Positions 8,186 to 17,367 of a DNA stretch of 64,000 nucleotides are shown piece after piece; positions within the stretch are counted from its first letter, which is position 1, and each line of letters begins with the position of its first letter. The notes under the pieces were generated by a model. That model saw nothing but the letters and a program-made list of their open reading frames with translations. It did no database searches and was not told the origin of the DNA. The translations under genes and the position numbers were made by a program. The DNA is taken from NCBI RefSeq assembly GCF_022458895.1, contig NZ_JAINFL010000015.1, positions 76,748 to 140,747 of the forward strand, read 5' to 3'. The stretch comes from Roseihalotalea indica. Lineage in GTDB: Bacteria; Bacteroidota; Bacteroidia; Cytophagales; Cyclobacteriaceae.

Positions 8186-9958
8186 TTATTTAGCATGCTC
8201 CCCCGCTTTCACCGTGATGTTTAGTTTCAGTTCATCCAGTTGCTCTCCGGCAATGGTGGATGGGGTGTCGATCATCACATCGCGGCCAGCATTGTTTTTG
8301 GGGAAGGCGATGTAGTCGCGGATGGAATCGGCCCCGTCGAAGAGGGCGCACATGCGGTCGAAACCGAAGGCGATGCCGCCGTGGGGAGGAGCTCCGTATT
8401 CGAAGGCATCCATCAGGAAGCCGAATTGCTTCTGGGCTTCTTCGTCGGTGAAACCGAGGATCTGGAACATCTTCTTCTGCAAGCCTCGGTCGTAAATCCG
8501 GATGGAGCCACCGCCGATCTCTACTCCATTAATGACCAAATCGTAGGCATTGGCACGTACCTCACCAGGATTGTTATCTAGTTTGGCAATGTCTTCGGGT
8601 TTAGGTGAGGTAAAGGGGTGGTGCATGGCATAGTAGCGCTGGGTATCTTCATCCCATTCCAGCAACGGAAAGTCAACGACCCACAGTGGTTTATAGACTG
8701 ATTTATCGCGCAGATTCAGTTCGGAACCCATGTGTAACCGCAGTTCGGACAGCGCTTTGCGCGTTGGGTTGGCATCACCGGACAATACCAGCAACAGATC
8801 ACCTGCCTTTGCTCCCATCGTTTCGGCCCATTGCTGTAAATCCTCCTGGCTGTAAAACTTATCGACTGATGATTTAAACGTACCATCTTCATTGCACTTC
8901 ACGTAGACCAAGCCTTTAGCACCAATCTGCGGACGCTTGACAAAATCAGTCAGTGCATCCAGTTGCTTGCGAGTATATTCAGCACAGCCGGATGCTACGA
9001 TTCCCACTACCAGCTCGGCACTGTCAAATACGTTGAAGCCTTTGCCTTGGGCTACATCATTCAGTTCCACGAAACGCATCTCAAAGCGGGTATCCGGCTT
9101 ATCGTTTCCGTAGTACTTCATGGCATCGGCATAGCTCATGCGGGGGAAGTCTTCTGCCAAATCGAGCCCTTTTATTTGCCGGAATAGATGTTTGGTCAGT
9201 CCCTCAAAGGTGTTAAGAATATCTTCTTGAGTAACGAACGACATTTCGCAGTCAATCTGGGTGAACTCCGGCTGGCGGTCGGCCCGCAGGTCTTCATCGC
9301 GGAAGCACTTTACAATCTGGAAATAGCGGTCGAAGCCAGATACCATCAGCAGTTGCTTGAAGGTCTGGGGCGATTGCGGTAGCGCATAGAACTCGCCCGG
9401 ATGCATGCGGGAAGGCACCACGAAGTCGCGCGCGCCTTCGGGGGTAGACTTGATGAGCACCGGGGTTTCTACCTCAATAAACTCCTGCCCGTCCAGGTAA
9501 CGACGGGTGTGCTGCATCATGCGGTGGCGCAGTTGCAACTTCTGCCGTACTTCGTTGCGACGCAAATCCAGGTAGCGGTATTTCATCCGCAGGTCTTCTC
9601 CCCCATCGGTATTGTCTTCAATGGTGAAGGGAGGTACTTTGGAGGGGTTGAGCACCTGTAGATCGCTAATCTCAATCTCGATATCGCCCGTTGGCAAATC
9701 GGGGTTTTTGGAATACCGTTCAATCACTTTCCCCTGCGCTTTAAGCACATATTCCCGTCCTACTTCCTGCGCTTTTTTGATCAGAGCTTCATCGGTTTCG
9801 CCTTCTTTGAAAATAAGCTGAGTGAGGCCGTAGCGGTCGCGCAGGTCGATCCAGATCACTCCGCCTTTATCGCGTTTGCGTTGTAGCCACCCGGTAAGGG
9901 TTACTTCTTTTCCGGCGTCTTCTAGTCTTAATTCGCCACAGGTGTGCGTTCGTAGCAT
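8186..9958 (-). CDS. aspS: Aspartate--tRNA ligase
   Basis: Charges tRNA-Asp in translation. The 590-residue length fits bacterial-type AspRS. The N-terminal OB-fold anticodon-binding domain covers residues 1-105 ([23 protein letters not shown]). Class II motif 1 lies near 145, motif 2 is [18 protein letters not shown] (about 217-234), the bacterial GAD insertion spans roughly 290-400, and motif 3 is GIAFGFDRM near 535. All motifs are complete, and the protein ends in an extended LDELKLNI tail as usual. It appears to be transcribed alone, from a candidate promoter at 10067-10094. Confidence 0.97.
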   Translation of the reverse strand: MLRTHTCGELRLEDAGKEVTLTGWLQRKRDKGGVIWIDLRDRYGLTQLIFKEGETDEALIKKAQEVGREYVLKAQGKVIERYSKNPDLPTGDIEIEISDLQVLNPSKVPPFTIEDNTDGGEDLRMKYRYLDLRRNEVRQKLQLRHRMMQHTRRYLDGQEFIEVETPVLIKSTPEGARDFVVPSRMHPGEFYALPQSPQTFKQLLMVSGFDRYFQIVKCFRDEDLRADRQPEFTQIDCEMSFVTQEDILNTFEGLTKHLFRQIKGLDLAEDFPRMSYADAMKYYGNDKPDTRFEMRFVELNDVAQGKGFNVFDSAELVVGIVASGCAEYTRKQLDALTDFVKRPQIGAKGLVYVKCNEDGTFKSSVDKFYSQEDLQQWAETMGAKAGDLLLVLSGDANPTRKALSELRLHMGSELNLRDKSVYKPLWVVDFPLLEWDEDTQRYYAMHHPFTSPKPEDIAKLDNNPGEVRANAYDLVINGVEIGGGSIRIYDRGLQKKMFQILGFTDEEAQKQFGFLMDAFEYGAPPHGGIAFGFDRMCALFDGADSIRDYIAFPKNNAGRDVMIDTPSTIAGEQLDELKLNITVKAGEHAK

Positions 9959-10066
9959 AGTATGTTAATTAATGAGTGATTGAGAGAGTGGCAGAATGAG
10001 TGAATAAACAGTCGGTTAACATTCTACCCTCGCGGTGCTCAGTTACTTTAGGTCAATTTAGGGCTG

Positions 10067-10094
10067 CAAAGTTAGGCTTTTTTTGGGGCTTCAA
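10067..10094 (-). promoter_or_regulatory. Candidate promoter for aspS
   Basis: On the minus strand a TTG (complement of 10092-10094, inside TTTTG) is followed after 17 bases by TAACTTTG (complement of 10067-10074), an exact TAnnTTTG box. It lies about 110 bases upstream of the aspS start, which would give an untranslated leader of roughly 100 bases. Confidence 0.45.
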
Positions 10095-10234
10095 AAGCGG
10101 TAGAAAAATCAGATTAACAGAAAAATTAATTGCTGCATACTTCTGAACCTTGACTAGAATGATATTATTTTTTGTAATTATCAATAAAGTCAGAATTTTA
10201 TTTTATTTTTTATGTTTTTCACGATATTTATGAA

Positions 10235-11518
10235 ATGAAAAATAGCTACCAACCTACCAGCTCTTCATCACCCCGCCGCCACTTTTTGAAAAGCATGGTG
10301 GCTGGTATTGGCCTGACTGCATTACCAATACCCTTCCGCTCTGAAGCCTCGCCGCTTGTATCCACCGCTCTGGAAGGGGAAGCGTATTGGGGACAGGTGC
10401 GACAGCAATTTGGACTTCGCCCCAAGCTAATTCTGATGAACGCCGCTAATTTATGCTCCAGCCCTCGGTCAGTTTCGGAAGCAGTTTATGCAGGTACGCA
10501 GGATCTGGATTATGATGCCTCTTTTCAAAACCGGGCCAAGTTTGATGATCTACGGTTGGATCTGCGCACTAAGCTGGCCAGTTACCTGAACGTAAACCTG
10601 GACGAAATCACGCTCACTCGCAATACCAGCGAAAGCAATAATACCATTGTGCAGGGATTGCCACTGAAAAAGGGAGATGAAGTAGTTCTTTGGGAACAGA
10701 ATCATCCCACCAACCTGCTGGCCTGGCAGATACAGGCTGAGCGAATGGGATTCACGGTGAAAATAGTCAGCACTCCCGAAAACCCGGCTTCCCCTCAGGA
10801 ACTGATTGATCCCTTCGTGCAGGCCTTTACTTCCAATACCAAACTACTTTCCTTTTCTCATGTCTCTAACACTACCGGAGTTGCTCTTCCAAATGAATTA
10901 TGTAAACTGGCTCGCGAAAAAGGCATTCTTTCCATGATTGATGGCGCGCAGTCGTTCGGCAGCACGATGCTGGACTTGCAGGAAATTGGCTGCGACTTTT
11001 ATACCAGTAGTGCCCATAAGTGGTTCATGGGACCTCGGGAGATGGGTATCCTGTATATGCGAAAGGAGTTAGTGACTGACTTATGGCCTCATCTGGTTGG
11101 GGCGGGTTACGATGGTTATGCCCAGGACGATATTGAACGACTTTCGGTATTGGGACAACAGGACAGTGCTAAACTGGCGGCGTTCATTAAGGCCGTAGAA
11201 TTTCACGAAGCTATCGGGCAGGAAGTGATTGCCCAGCGGATTACCATGCTGGCTAGTCAGTTGAAGGAGCAGTTGCAAAAGAATTTCCCTCAGGCCAAAC
11301 TGGTGACGCCTGTTTCGGAGGATATGAGTGGTGGGGTGGTCATTGTGCAGTTTCCGGATCAGGATCATGCGCAACTTTTTGGGCAATTGTATGAGCAGCA
11401 CCAGATTGCCTGTGCTCCTACTGGTGGGCTGAGGATTTCGCCTACGATTTATAATTCTCCTGATGAGATTGTTAAGGTGATGGATGCTTTGAGTGCGCTG
11501 ACGGCGAATCAGGGCTAA
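10235..11518 (+). CDS. Aminotransferase class V-fold PLP-dependent enzyme with Tat signal
   Basis: PLP-dependent enzyme of the class V family (cysteine desulfurase/isopenicillin N epimerase-like), 427 residues. The N-terminus has SPRRHFLKSM and a hydrophobic stretch ending before SEAS, a twin-arginine signal peptide, so the enzyme is probably exported folded with its cofactor. The PLP-binding elements are intact: RNTSESNNTIVQG (phosphate site), MIDGAQSFG (Asp facing the pyridine nitrogen) and SSAHKWFMG with Lys262 as the Schiff-base lysine. The family includes epimerases, desulfurases and kynureninases; the exact reaction is not visible. It stands alone between aspS and a repeat-bearing gap. 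Confidence 0.88.
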   Translation: MKNSYQPTSSSSPRRHFLKSMVAGIGLTALPIPFRSEASPLVSTALEGEAYWGQVRQQFGLRPKLILMNAANLCSSPRSVSEAVYAGTQDLDYDASFQNRAKFDDLRLDLRTKLASYLNVNLDEITLTRNTSESNNTIVQGLPLKKGDEVVLWEQNHPTNLLAWQIQAERMGFTVKIVSTPENPASPQELIDPFVQAFTSNTKLLSFSHVSNTTGVALPNELCKLAREKGILSMIDGAQSFGSTMLDLQEIGCDFYTSSAHKWFMGPREMGILYMRKELVTDLWPHLVGAGYDGYAQDDIERLSVLGQQDSAKLAAFIKAVEFHEAIGQEVIAQRITMLASQLKEQLQKNFPQAKLVTPVSEDMSGGVVIVQFPDQDHAQLFGQLYEQHQIACAPTGGLRISPTIYNSPDEIVKVMDALSALTANQG

Positions 11519-11590
11519 AAACCAAAGTGAGTTATTTCTTAGGCTATGGATGAATAAGAATATCTCTTAACTTTCTTGTTGGCAGCCCTG

Positions 11591-11728
11591 AAGCCGGTCT
11601 GGCGAGACCCGGGCGGGCTTCTACCGCGCCGCGTTGGCTTTTTCCATCGATGAAAAAGTAGACCCGGCGTGGGGCGCAAAAAATCTAGGAAAGCTTGCTG
11701 TCTGAACGAAGTGAGTTTCAAGCTTTCC
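11591..11728. repeat. Dispersed intergenic repeat, family 1, copy A (two hairpins)
   Basis: Shares with 17233-17325 the ordered blocks AAGCCGG, GGCTTCTA, TTTTCCATCGATGAAAA with GTAGAC, AAAAATCTAGGAAAGCT and a closing AAGCTTTCCC. The block around CCATCGATG is a stem-loop, and GGAAAGCT pairs with AAGCTTTCC to form a second one. Copy A is longer (138 bases) because of GC-rich insertions not in copy B. No open frame is shared, so it is a non-coding dispersed element. Confidence 0.75.
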
Positions 11729-11830
11729 CAACTAACAGTATGGATCAGACCTTTTTAGTCCATAACTGGTATTAAAAGATTTTCTAAAACAATGCTTTAA
11801 GAAGACATTCGTTTTTAAGCATAGTGATTG

Positions 11831-11838
11831 TATTTTTG
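11831..11838 (+). promoter_or_regulatory. Promoter -7 box of the AT-rich hypothetical gene
   Basis: TATTTTTG matches the Bacteroidota TAnnTTTG box exactly and sits 39 bases before the start codon at 11878. The upstream -33 element is weak (a run of T at 11812-11816). Confidence 0.4.
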
Positions 11839-11877
11839 CACTGGGTTTAGCCGCTCATTAGTGACTATTACATAAAA

Positions 11878-12486
11878 ATGATAATAGAAGATAAACTAAA
11901 TTCCTTTCTTTCGGAGAATAAGTTCAATGATGAAGCTTGGCAAGAAAAAGGATTAATCCCTGCACCACGAGCTACAGTAGATTTGATGGTTGAGACTATC
12001 AAAAGAATTACTGATGAAGCTAAACGCGCTCATCTAGAAGGCAAATCAAAAAATTCAATAAAGAAATTACTGATCAACAATATTGAAAACCTTCAGAATG
12101 AAGGGCAATTTGATACTGAAGAACAAGACTTCCTAACCGATCTTGTATGTGAATTAGCGTCTATATTGGATATCAAATTGGAAGATCCAGCAGATAATTG
12201 GTTTCATCCAAATGAAGCGATAGATAGAGTAGAACAAAAATGCAATCACTGTGGATTTAAATTGATTACATGGATTCAATCCAAAACAAAACAGATCAAT
12301 TATTGGTCATGGGATATTGTAGAATGCAATAAATGCGGAGGAGTAAATTTATTGTCTCTTGATCCACATACACAGAAATGTGTGGGACATGGATATGAGT
12401 TTGTAAAGCAGCTAAATAAGAATAAATATGATCAAGAAGCTGCACTTGAAATATTAAATAAAATGAAAGGCAAAACAGGCCGCTAA
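11878..12486 (+). CDS. Hypothetical protein, DUF4844-like N-terminal part plus zinc-ribbon-like C-terminal part
   Basis: A 202-residue cytosolic protein I do not recognise with certainty. Residues 1-110 are helical and acidic and resemble the small DUF4844 family (LIPAPRATVDLMVETI and ITDEAKRAHLEGKS). Residues 120-160 contain two CxxC pairs (CNHCGFKL and CNKCGG) about 30 residues apart, a probable zinc ribbon. The gene is clearly more AT-rich than its neighbours and uses many AAA/GAA/ATA codons, and a dispersed repeat lies just upstream, so recent acquisition is plausible. It has its own TATTTTTG promoter box. No function is proposed. Confidence 0.75.
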   Translation: MIIEDKLNSFLSENKFNDEAWQEKGLIPAPRATVDLMVETIKRITDEAKRAHLEGKSKNSIKKLLINNIENLQNEGQFDTEEQDFLTDLVCELASILDIKLEDPADNWFHPNEAIDRVEQKCNHCGFKLITWIQSKTKQINYWSWDIVECNKCGGVNLLSLDPHTQKCVGHGYEFVKQLNKNKYDQEAALEILNKMKGKTGR

Positions 12487-12539
12487 TTATGTAGACGGCA
12501 GCTTGGTCTTATTAGATAAAAAGTTAATTGCTCCGAGTA

Positions 12540-12547
12540 TATTTTTG
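12540..12547 (+). promoter_or_regulatory. Promoter -7 box of the DUF4105 gene
   Basis: TATTTTTG, an exact TAnnTTTG box, lies 61 bases before the start at 12609. A TTG occurs 24 bases upstream (12513-12515), slightly farther than usual. Confidence 0.35.
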
Positions 12548-12608
12548 ATGCTTGGAAGATAATCAGCAAACAATCCCATCCAGCGGCTCACACTGGCCGT
12601 AAAATCCT

Positions 12609-13826
12609 ATGCACCGGATTCGAATTAGCCTCACGTTTTCCTTTTTGGTTTGCCTGCTGCCACTGGCTGCTCAATCGCTATCGCCTCAGGCAAGCATTAG
12701 TTTGCTGACGTATTCGCCGGGAGATCAACTGTATACCACGTTTGGGCATAGTGCTTTGCGGGTGAAAGACCCGGCTCAATCGCTGGATATTGTTTTTAAT
12801 TACGGGACTTTTGATTTTGATGAGGCTGGCTTCTACCTCAAGTTTATGCGGGGGAAGCTTAACTATAAGTTGAGTGCGTATGATTATCGCTATGTAGAAC
12901 TGGAACAGGACCGTCGGCAGATGGATGTACGCGAACAAGTGTTTAACCTGAACCCTACGCAGACTCAGGCACTTTTTGATTTTCTCAACATCAATCTATT
13001 GCCCGAAAACCGTTTTTACCTCTACGACTTCTTTTTCGACAACTGCGCCACCCGCATTCCGGATGCCCTCGAAGATGTACTAGGCCATGCCTTCCAACTG
13101 GATACCACCTTTATTCCGGATAACGAGCGAATGACCTTCCGGGAACTGATTAGTGTATACCTGGCCCCTCAGCCCTGGGGTGATTTTGGGATTGACCTGG
13201 CGCTGGGCGCACCGATTGATATAAAGGCAACTCCTCGGCAATATATGTTTTTGCCGGATTATTTAGCAGAAGGGTTAGCGGGAAGCAAGATCATTCAGCA
13301 GGGACAGGCTGAGCCTTTTGTGCGAAGTGATGAAATCATTCTGTCGGGAACGAAAGAAGTAGTACCTCCGCCCGAATACACACAGCCGCGCTGGATATTT
13401 ACTGTACTGTTTGGAGCGTTTCTGCTGTGGGCTATCCTGACTCGGAGGCTAAAACCATCGTATTGGCCAGATATGTCATTACTCACGCTGTATAGCTTAC
13501 TGGGTATCCTATTGCTACTGCTTTGGTTCGCCACTGATCATCAGGCCACGCATGATAATTGGAATTTGCTGTGGGCTCATCCGCTACACTTGATCACGGT
13601 GGTGCTGCTGGCTCGAAAAGAAAAGGGTGCTGGAACCAAGCTATATTTTCTCATCAACGGCTTTCTCTACCTTGGGGTAGTTGCGTTCTGGGATATGGTG
13701 CCGCAGGAATATCATCCGGCAGCGATCCCGCTGGTGTTACTGCTGGCGTTTCGTTACTTCTACCAATATCACCAGATCAACTTACGGCAGCAGGTGCCTC
13801 GGGTTTCCGCTCGGGCGACTTCGTAG
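12609..13826 (+). CDS. DUF4105 (Lnb N-terminal periplasmic) domain-containing membrane protein
   Basis: A 405-residue protein with a Sec signal peptide (residues 1-21), a periplasmic DUF4105 domain (about 25-240) and four or five membrane segments in residues 265-395. Family landmarks are SLLTYSPGDQLYTTFGHSAL with the conserved His, NYGTFDFDE, and FFFDNCATRIPDAL with the conserved Asn-Cys. The domain is also found at the N-terminus of lacto-N-biosidase-associated proteins and resembles papain-like folds, so a thiol hydrolase activity using the Cys and His is possible but unproven. Its last 50 bases overlap the convergent 4Fe-4S protein gene. Confidence 0.88.
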   Translation: MHRIRISLTFSFLVCLLPLAAQSLSPQASISLLTYSPGDQLYTTFGHSALRVKDPAQSLDIVFNYGTFDFDEAGFYLKFMRGKLNYKLSAYDYRYVELEQDRRQMDVREQVFNLNPTQTQALFDFLNINLLPENRFYLYDFFFDNCATRIPDALEDVLGHAFQLDTTFIPDNERMTFRELISVYLAPQPWGDFGIDLALGAPIDIKATPRQYMFLPDYLAEGLAGSKIIQQGQAEPFVRSDEIILSGTKEVVPPPEYTQPRWIFTVLFGAFLLWAILTRRLKPSYWPDMSLLTLYSLLGILLLLLWFATDHQATHDNWNLLWAHPLHLITVVLLARKEKGAGTKLYFLINGFLYLGVVAFWDMVPQEYHPAAIPLVLLLAFRYFYQYHQINLRQQVPRVSARATS

Positions 13827-15699
13827 TGCCATCTACCTGAATGCTATCGTTGCCAATCAGGATAGGCATGCCAAAGCGGCCTTCTTCAGGCCCGTTTTCC
13901 AGTTTGAGTACACCCCGCGGGCATACAGATGCACACACCCCACAACCCACACAGGAAGCCCGGACGATGTTCTGTCCTCGTTGGGCATACCAGCGTACAT
14001 CAATACCCATTTCGCAGTAGGTAGAACAGTTACCGCAGGAGATACATTGTCCCCCATTGGTGGTGATGCGAAAGCGGGACTTGAAGCGCTGAACGATACC
14101 CAGATAGGCCGCCAGCGGACAGCCAAAGCGGCACCACACCCGATTACCCATCAACGGATAAAAACCGGTACCAATGACTCCGGCAAAACCAGCACCAATA
14201 AAGAAGCCGTAGACTTCGGCTACTGTGTAGGTCGGGATGCCCAGTAAACTGCCGCTTTCGGTAAAAAAAGTGTAGATCATCCCGATGGTCATCAGCACGG
14301 CAAAGGCCAGTACTCCGTGCACCAAATAGCGTTCTACCTTCCAGGCCCGCAATGATTTATCTGATAGCTGTCGGTAAGGGTCTCCTAGAGTTTCTGCCAG
14401 TCCGCCACAACCGCAAACCCAAGAACAGTACCAGCGTTTCCCGAAGAAATAGACGAACACGGGTACGGCTACAATGATGAGGGCGATGCCCCACACTAAC
14501 ATAAAAATACCGAGAGTGCCATTGTCGATCAGTTGGTTTAAGCTACTTGGGAAGAAAAAGTCGTAATCGAGCGGCCAGATATTTTTAAAATCAAAGTAGG
14601 GGCTATTGAGGCGGATGAGAATTTCGGGAATCAGGAAGGCGAAAGCCGTTTGAAAGAACATGACCGAGATGGTGCGGATGATGTGATAACGGCTGTGGCG
14701 GTAGTTGAGGATCATCCGAATGCCCATCACCAGAATGCAGAGGGTGTACAGAAATCCGTAAAGGAAGAACTCGCTGGCCGGATTGCCACTCAGCCACTCA
14801 CTGACCGGATCAACCAGTAGAATCCAGTTGGCCATGTAAAACGGATAGAAGTACAGTAGCACATAAAACACGATAAAAAACGTACCTACCAGAATGCCCA
14901 GCCAGCCCCGATGTTTAAGCGCGCTGTGAAATATGCGATGGTTTCTGATGCCCGAATGTTCCTCCAGTCGCGGTAGCAGGTACATGAGTGCGCCGATGAT
15001 GGCGGTGAGAAACGTAACCAATAAAATAGTCAGTTTATTCTCGGCGATAAACCCAATCGTAGAGCTTTTCACTATGGAGGTTTTCAATCCTTTGGCCCGG
15101 TATTTATCAATGCCTTGCTGGCTGGCAATGTCATTATTGATGCTGGTTACGGTGCCGCTAATCTGGGTTTGTAATGCTTCCTGATTGTCAAACTGTTTGC
15201 CCTCCATCCAACCGGTATAATCTCTCAGTTTCTGGGCTTTTAGCTCTCCCGCTTCATCTTGAGAGAATACTGAAGTAGCAAGTTCTGCCTGATAGGTATT
15301 CTCATTTTCTGAGGCAAGTTTCTCAGTGATTTCAGTTACTTCCTCTTCGGTAATGCCGTAGGTTTCTTTGGCCCGTTCGTTCACCCGGCTAATCATTCCG
15401 TCTAGTGCATGAACGAAGGCGATGCTGGTGCCGTAGGTGGTATCCATCATCCCAGCGGCTTCTTTCACTGACAACCGAAATGTGCTTTCCGGTGCTTCGT
15501 CTTCGCCAGGGGAGGTTTGTTGAGAAGCGGCATTCATATTACTGGCATCGGAAGACATTTCTTCCTCCGAGCCTAGCTCCTGCTTCAGAATATCTTCGGT
15601 CAGTTGGTAATCCGACAGGAAGAAGATGGCGATAAAGAAACCGAACCCGGCCACAAACAAGGCCAGACCAATCAGTTTAATAAGATTATTTCCTTTCAT
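13777..15699 (-). CDS. NosR/NapH-like membrane 4Fe-4S binding protein
   Basis: Integral membrane electron-transfer protein of 640 residues. After an N-terminal anchor (7-28) comes a 190-residue acidic, helical soluble domain in place of the FMN domain of true NosR. Membrane segments follow from about 215 to 540, carrying the CSWVCGCGG and CRFGCPLAAYLG Cys motifs typical of NapH/NosR. Two ferredoxin clusters lie at the C-terminus: CISCGNCSTYCEMG from residue 552 and CVGCGVCASVCP from 582. It should pass electrons between the quinone pool or cytosol and an external acceptor. The FAD/NAD reductase gene is just upstream (gap of 11 bases) on the same strand, so they likely form one redox unit. The tail overlaps the DUF4105 gene. 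Confidence 0.85.
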   Translation of the reverse strand: MKGNNLIKLIGLALFVAGFGFFIAIFFLSDYQLTEDILKQELGSEEEMSSDASNMNAASQQTSPGEDEAPESTFRLSVKEAAGMMDTTYGTSIAFVHALDGMISRVNERAKETYGITEEEVTEITEKLASENENTYQAELATSVFSQDEAGELKAQKLRDYTGWMEGKQFDNQEALQTQISGTVTSINNDIASQQGIDKYRAKGLKTSIVKSSTIGFIAENKLTILLVTFLTAIIGALMYLLPRLEEHSGIRNHRIFHSALKHRGWLGILVGTFFIVFYVLLYFYPFYMANWILLVDPVSEWLSGNPASEFFLYGFLYTLCILVMGIRMILNYRHSRYHIIRTISVMFFQTAFAFLIPEILIRLNSPYFDFKNIWPLDYDFFFPSSLNQLIDNGTLGIFMLVWGIALIIVAVPVFVYFFGKRWYCSWVCGCGGLAETLGDPYRQLSDKSLRAWKVERYLVHGVLAFAVLMTIGMIYTFFTESGSLLGIPTYTVAEVYGFFIGAGFAGVIGTGFYPLMGNRVWCRFGCPLAAYLGIVQRFKSRFRITTNGGQCISCGNCSTYCEMGIDVRWYAQRGQNIVRASCVGCGVCASVCPRGVLKLENGPEEGRFGMPILIGNDSIQVDGTTKSPERKPEAPAAVS

Positions 15700-15710
15700 G
15701 CATACTCTTT

Positions 15711-17054
15711 TTATAGCCCAAAAAATGCAGCAATGGCATTCTTCCGCTTTCGTTTGATCGGTCGGTTAGGATAGGTTTCTATGAACTTCTGAATAATCTC
15801 GTCTTCGTGTTTTTGATGAAATTCCGGGTCAAAATTCGCCTTCTCCAGATGCTCCATTACGTGCTGAATATCTTTCCTTTCCTTAATCCATCGGTCACAC
15901 ACTTCGTGACGATAGCGAATGCCCATGAGGTTGAAGCCGATGACCGCCCCGCTTTCTTTTTCAAAAGCAATGCGTACTGATTTTTCTCCACCAGGGTGCT
16001 CCCAGTAAAACTGCTCTTCAAAGTCTTTGGGTTTCGGGTTAATCTGCCCGTATACCTGATATTCTATGTCAAAGAATTTGGCTGAATTGAAAAACACTCC
16101 CGGTACATACTTCATCGGTTTCCCACAAATAGTATCCGCTACGGTTTCGCCCTGCATGCGTCCACTGTACCAGATTTGCTCCACTGGCTTCCGGTCGGAC
16201 AGAGGATTGCGATGCTGAGCACAGTCACCCGCGGCGTATACATCCGGCACATTGGTGCGCAGTTGTTCATCGACCAGAATACCCCGATCCGTTTCAATAC
16301 CTGAACCTTCCAGAAACTCAATGTTTGGGCGCACTCCAATGGTAACTCCGGCAAACTGGCAGGGAAATTCCTCGCCGCTTTCCAGCACCACGGATGAAAC
16401 TCTTCCTTGACTATCACCCCTAAACTCCTTCACGCTTTGTTCGCTACGGAGATCAATACCATGTACCCGTAGGTGACGGCTAACCATTCGGGCTTCCTCC
16501 AGAGGCAACACGCTGTGCCAGTATTCCTTTTCCCGGATAAAGAAGGTAACGGGAATATGGCGGGTATGTAGGCATTCGGCCATTTCTACTCCAATCAATC
16601 CACCTCCCACAATCACTGCTTGCTTTACACCTTGGGTGTTGGCTTCCATCGCCTCAATATCCTGATAGGTAATCATGCCCTGAATGCCTTTTAAATCTTC
16701 TCCCGGCCATCCGGCGCGGTTTCCCTGGGAACCAGTAGCCAGTAAAAGCACATCGTAATTGATAGACTGGCCCTGTTGCAGATGCAGCGTTTTGGTTTGC
16801 GTATCTACTTTCTGCACATAATCACGTACCAATTCAATATCACTCTTGGGCCAGAACCAGTCTTCGTAGGGCTTGGTATGCTCGTAAGTCATGTGCCCCA
16901 TATAGATATACATAAGTGCAGTGCGGGAAAAGAAATGATCAGTTTCCGCCGAGATCACTGTGATTTTATAATCTGATGCCAGCTTTTGCTTACGGATATG
17001 CCGGGCCGCCGTAATACCAGCAATTCCATTTCCTATGATACAAACGTGGGTCAT
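15711..17054 (-). CDS. NAD(P)/FAD-dependent oxidoreductase
   Basis: Pyridine nucleotide-disulfide reductase fold, 447 residues, cytosolic. It has the FAD motif IGNGIAGITAARHI (about 6-19), the NAD(P) motif VIVGGGLIGVEMAE (about 148-161) and the second FAD signature DVYAAGDCAQH near 285. No redox-active CxxC is present, so it belongs with the nitrite/rubredoxin/ferredoxin reductase group. It ends 11 bases before the 4Fe-4S membrane protein and probably supplies it with electrons from NAD(P)H. The basic tail (RPIKRKRKNAIAAFFGL) may touch the membrane. Partner assignment is inferred from position. Confidence 0.88.
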   Translation of the reverse strand: MTHVCIIGNGIAGITAARHIRKQKLASDYKITVISAETDHFFSRTALMYIYMGHMTYEHTKPYEDWFWPKSDIELVRDYVQKVDTQTKTLHLQQGQSINYDVLLLATGSQGNRAGWPGEDLKGIQGMITYQDIEAMEANTQGVKQAVIVGGGLIGVEMAECLHTRHIPVTFFIREKEYWHSVLPLEEARMVSRHLRVHGIDLRSEQSVKEFRGDSQGRVSSVVLESGEEFPCQFAGVTIGVRPNIEFLEGSGIETDRGILVDEQLRTNVPDVYAAGDCAQHRNPLSDRKPVEQIWYSGRMQGETVADTICGKPMKYVPGVFFNSAKFFDIEYQVYGQINPKPKDFEEQFYWEHPGGEKSVRIAFEKESGAVIGFNLMGIRYRHEVCDRWIKERKDIQHVMEHLEKANFDPEFHQKHEDEIIQKFIETYPNRPIKRKRKNAIAAFFGL

Positions 17055-17367
17055 AGATATAATGACAGAATGAATGAAGGCTTGATGTTCAACTCCAATA
17101 AAACTAGGTATGTAATTCAGAGTCAGTTTACGTAAAAAATATCTGAAAAAATAATAAGCAAGCAGTGAAGACTCTGTTAAGTTAGCTATAATGAGACACT
17201 CAAAAACTCCTTATTTTTCAAACATCGTCCTTAAGCCGGACAGGCTTCTACTTTTCCATCGATGAAAAGTAGACAAAAATCTAGGAAAGCTCGGAACTCG
17301 CTTCGCTCAAACAACAAGCTTTCCCTTTTAGAAGAGAATAATATTGTTAGACTATAACTTGCACTGG
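17055..17367. other. 313-base non-coding gap with a dispersed hairpin repeat
   Basis: No gene is supported. It separates the redox pair from the barrel protein gene and contains copy B of the family 1 repeat (17233-17325). The rest is AT-rich and featureless to the eye. Confidence 0.6.
17233..17325. repeat. Dispersed intergenic repeat, family 1, copy B (two hairpins)
   Basis: Compact 93-base copy of the element at 11591-11728, with AAGCCGG, GGCTTCTA, the stem CTACTTTTC/GAAAAGTAG around CATCGAT, AAAAATCTAGGAAAGCT and the closing AAGCTTTCCC. Lacking the GC-rich insertions of copy A, it may be nearer the ancestral form. Confidence 0.75.

Larger units (their letters stand above)
11519..11877. 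other. 359-base non-coding gap with a dispersed hairpin repeat
   Basis: No gene is supported here. A short minus-strand open frame (11539-11721) merely reads through the repeat described at 11591-11728. The last 50 bases carry a TATTTTTG box (11831-11838) that probably drives the following hypothetical gene. Confidence 0.6.

Noticed and set aside
11539..11721. 60-codon minus-strand frame
   Set aside because: It is a reading of the dispersed repeat; the other repeat copy has no corresponding frame.
12580..12605. Similarity of CTCACACTGGCCGT to a lacZ vector junction
   Set aside because: Too short and embedded in ordinary native sequence; treated as coincidence.
13681..14247. 188-codon plus-strand open frame inside the 4Fe-4S protein gene
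   Set aside because: It lies antisense to a well-supported gene with intact ferredoxin motifs; its translation shows no domain and uses unnatural composition.
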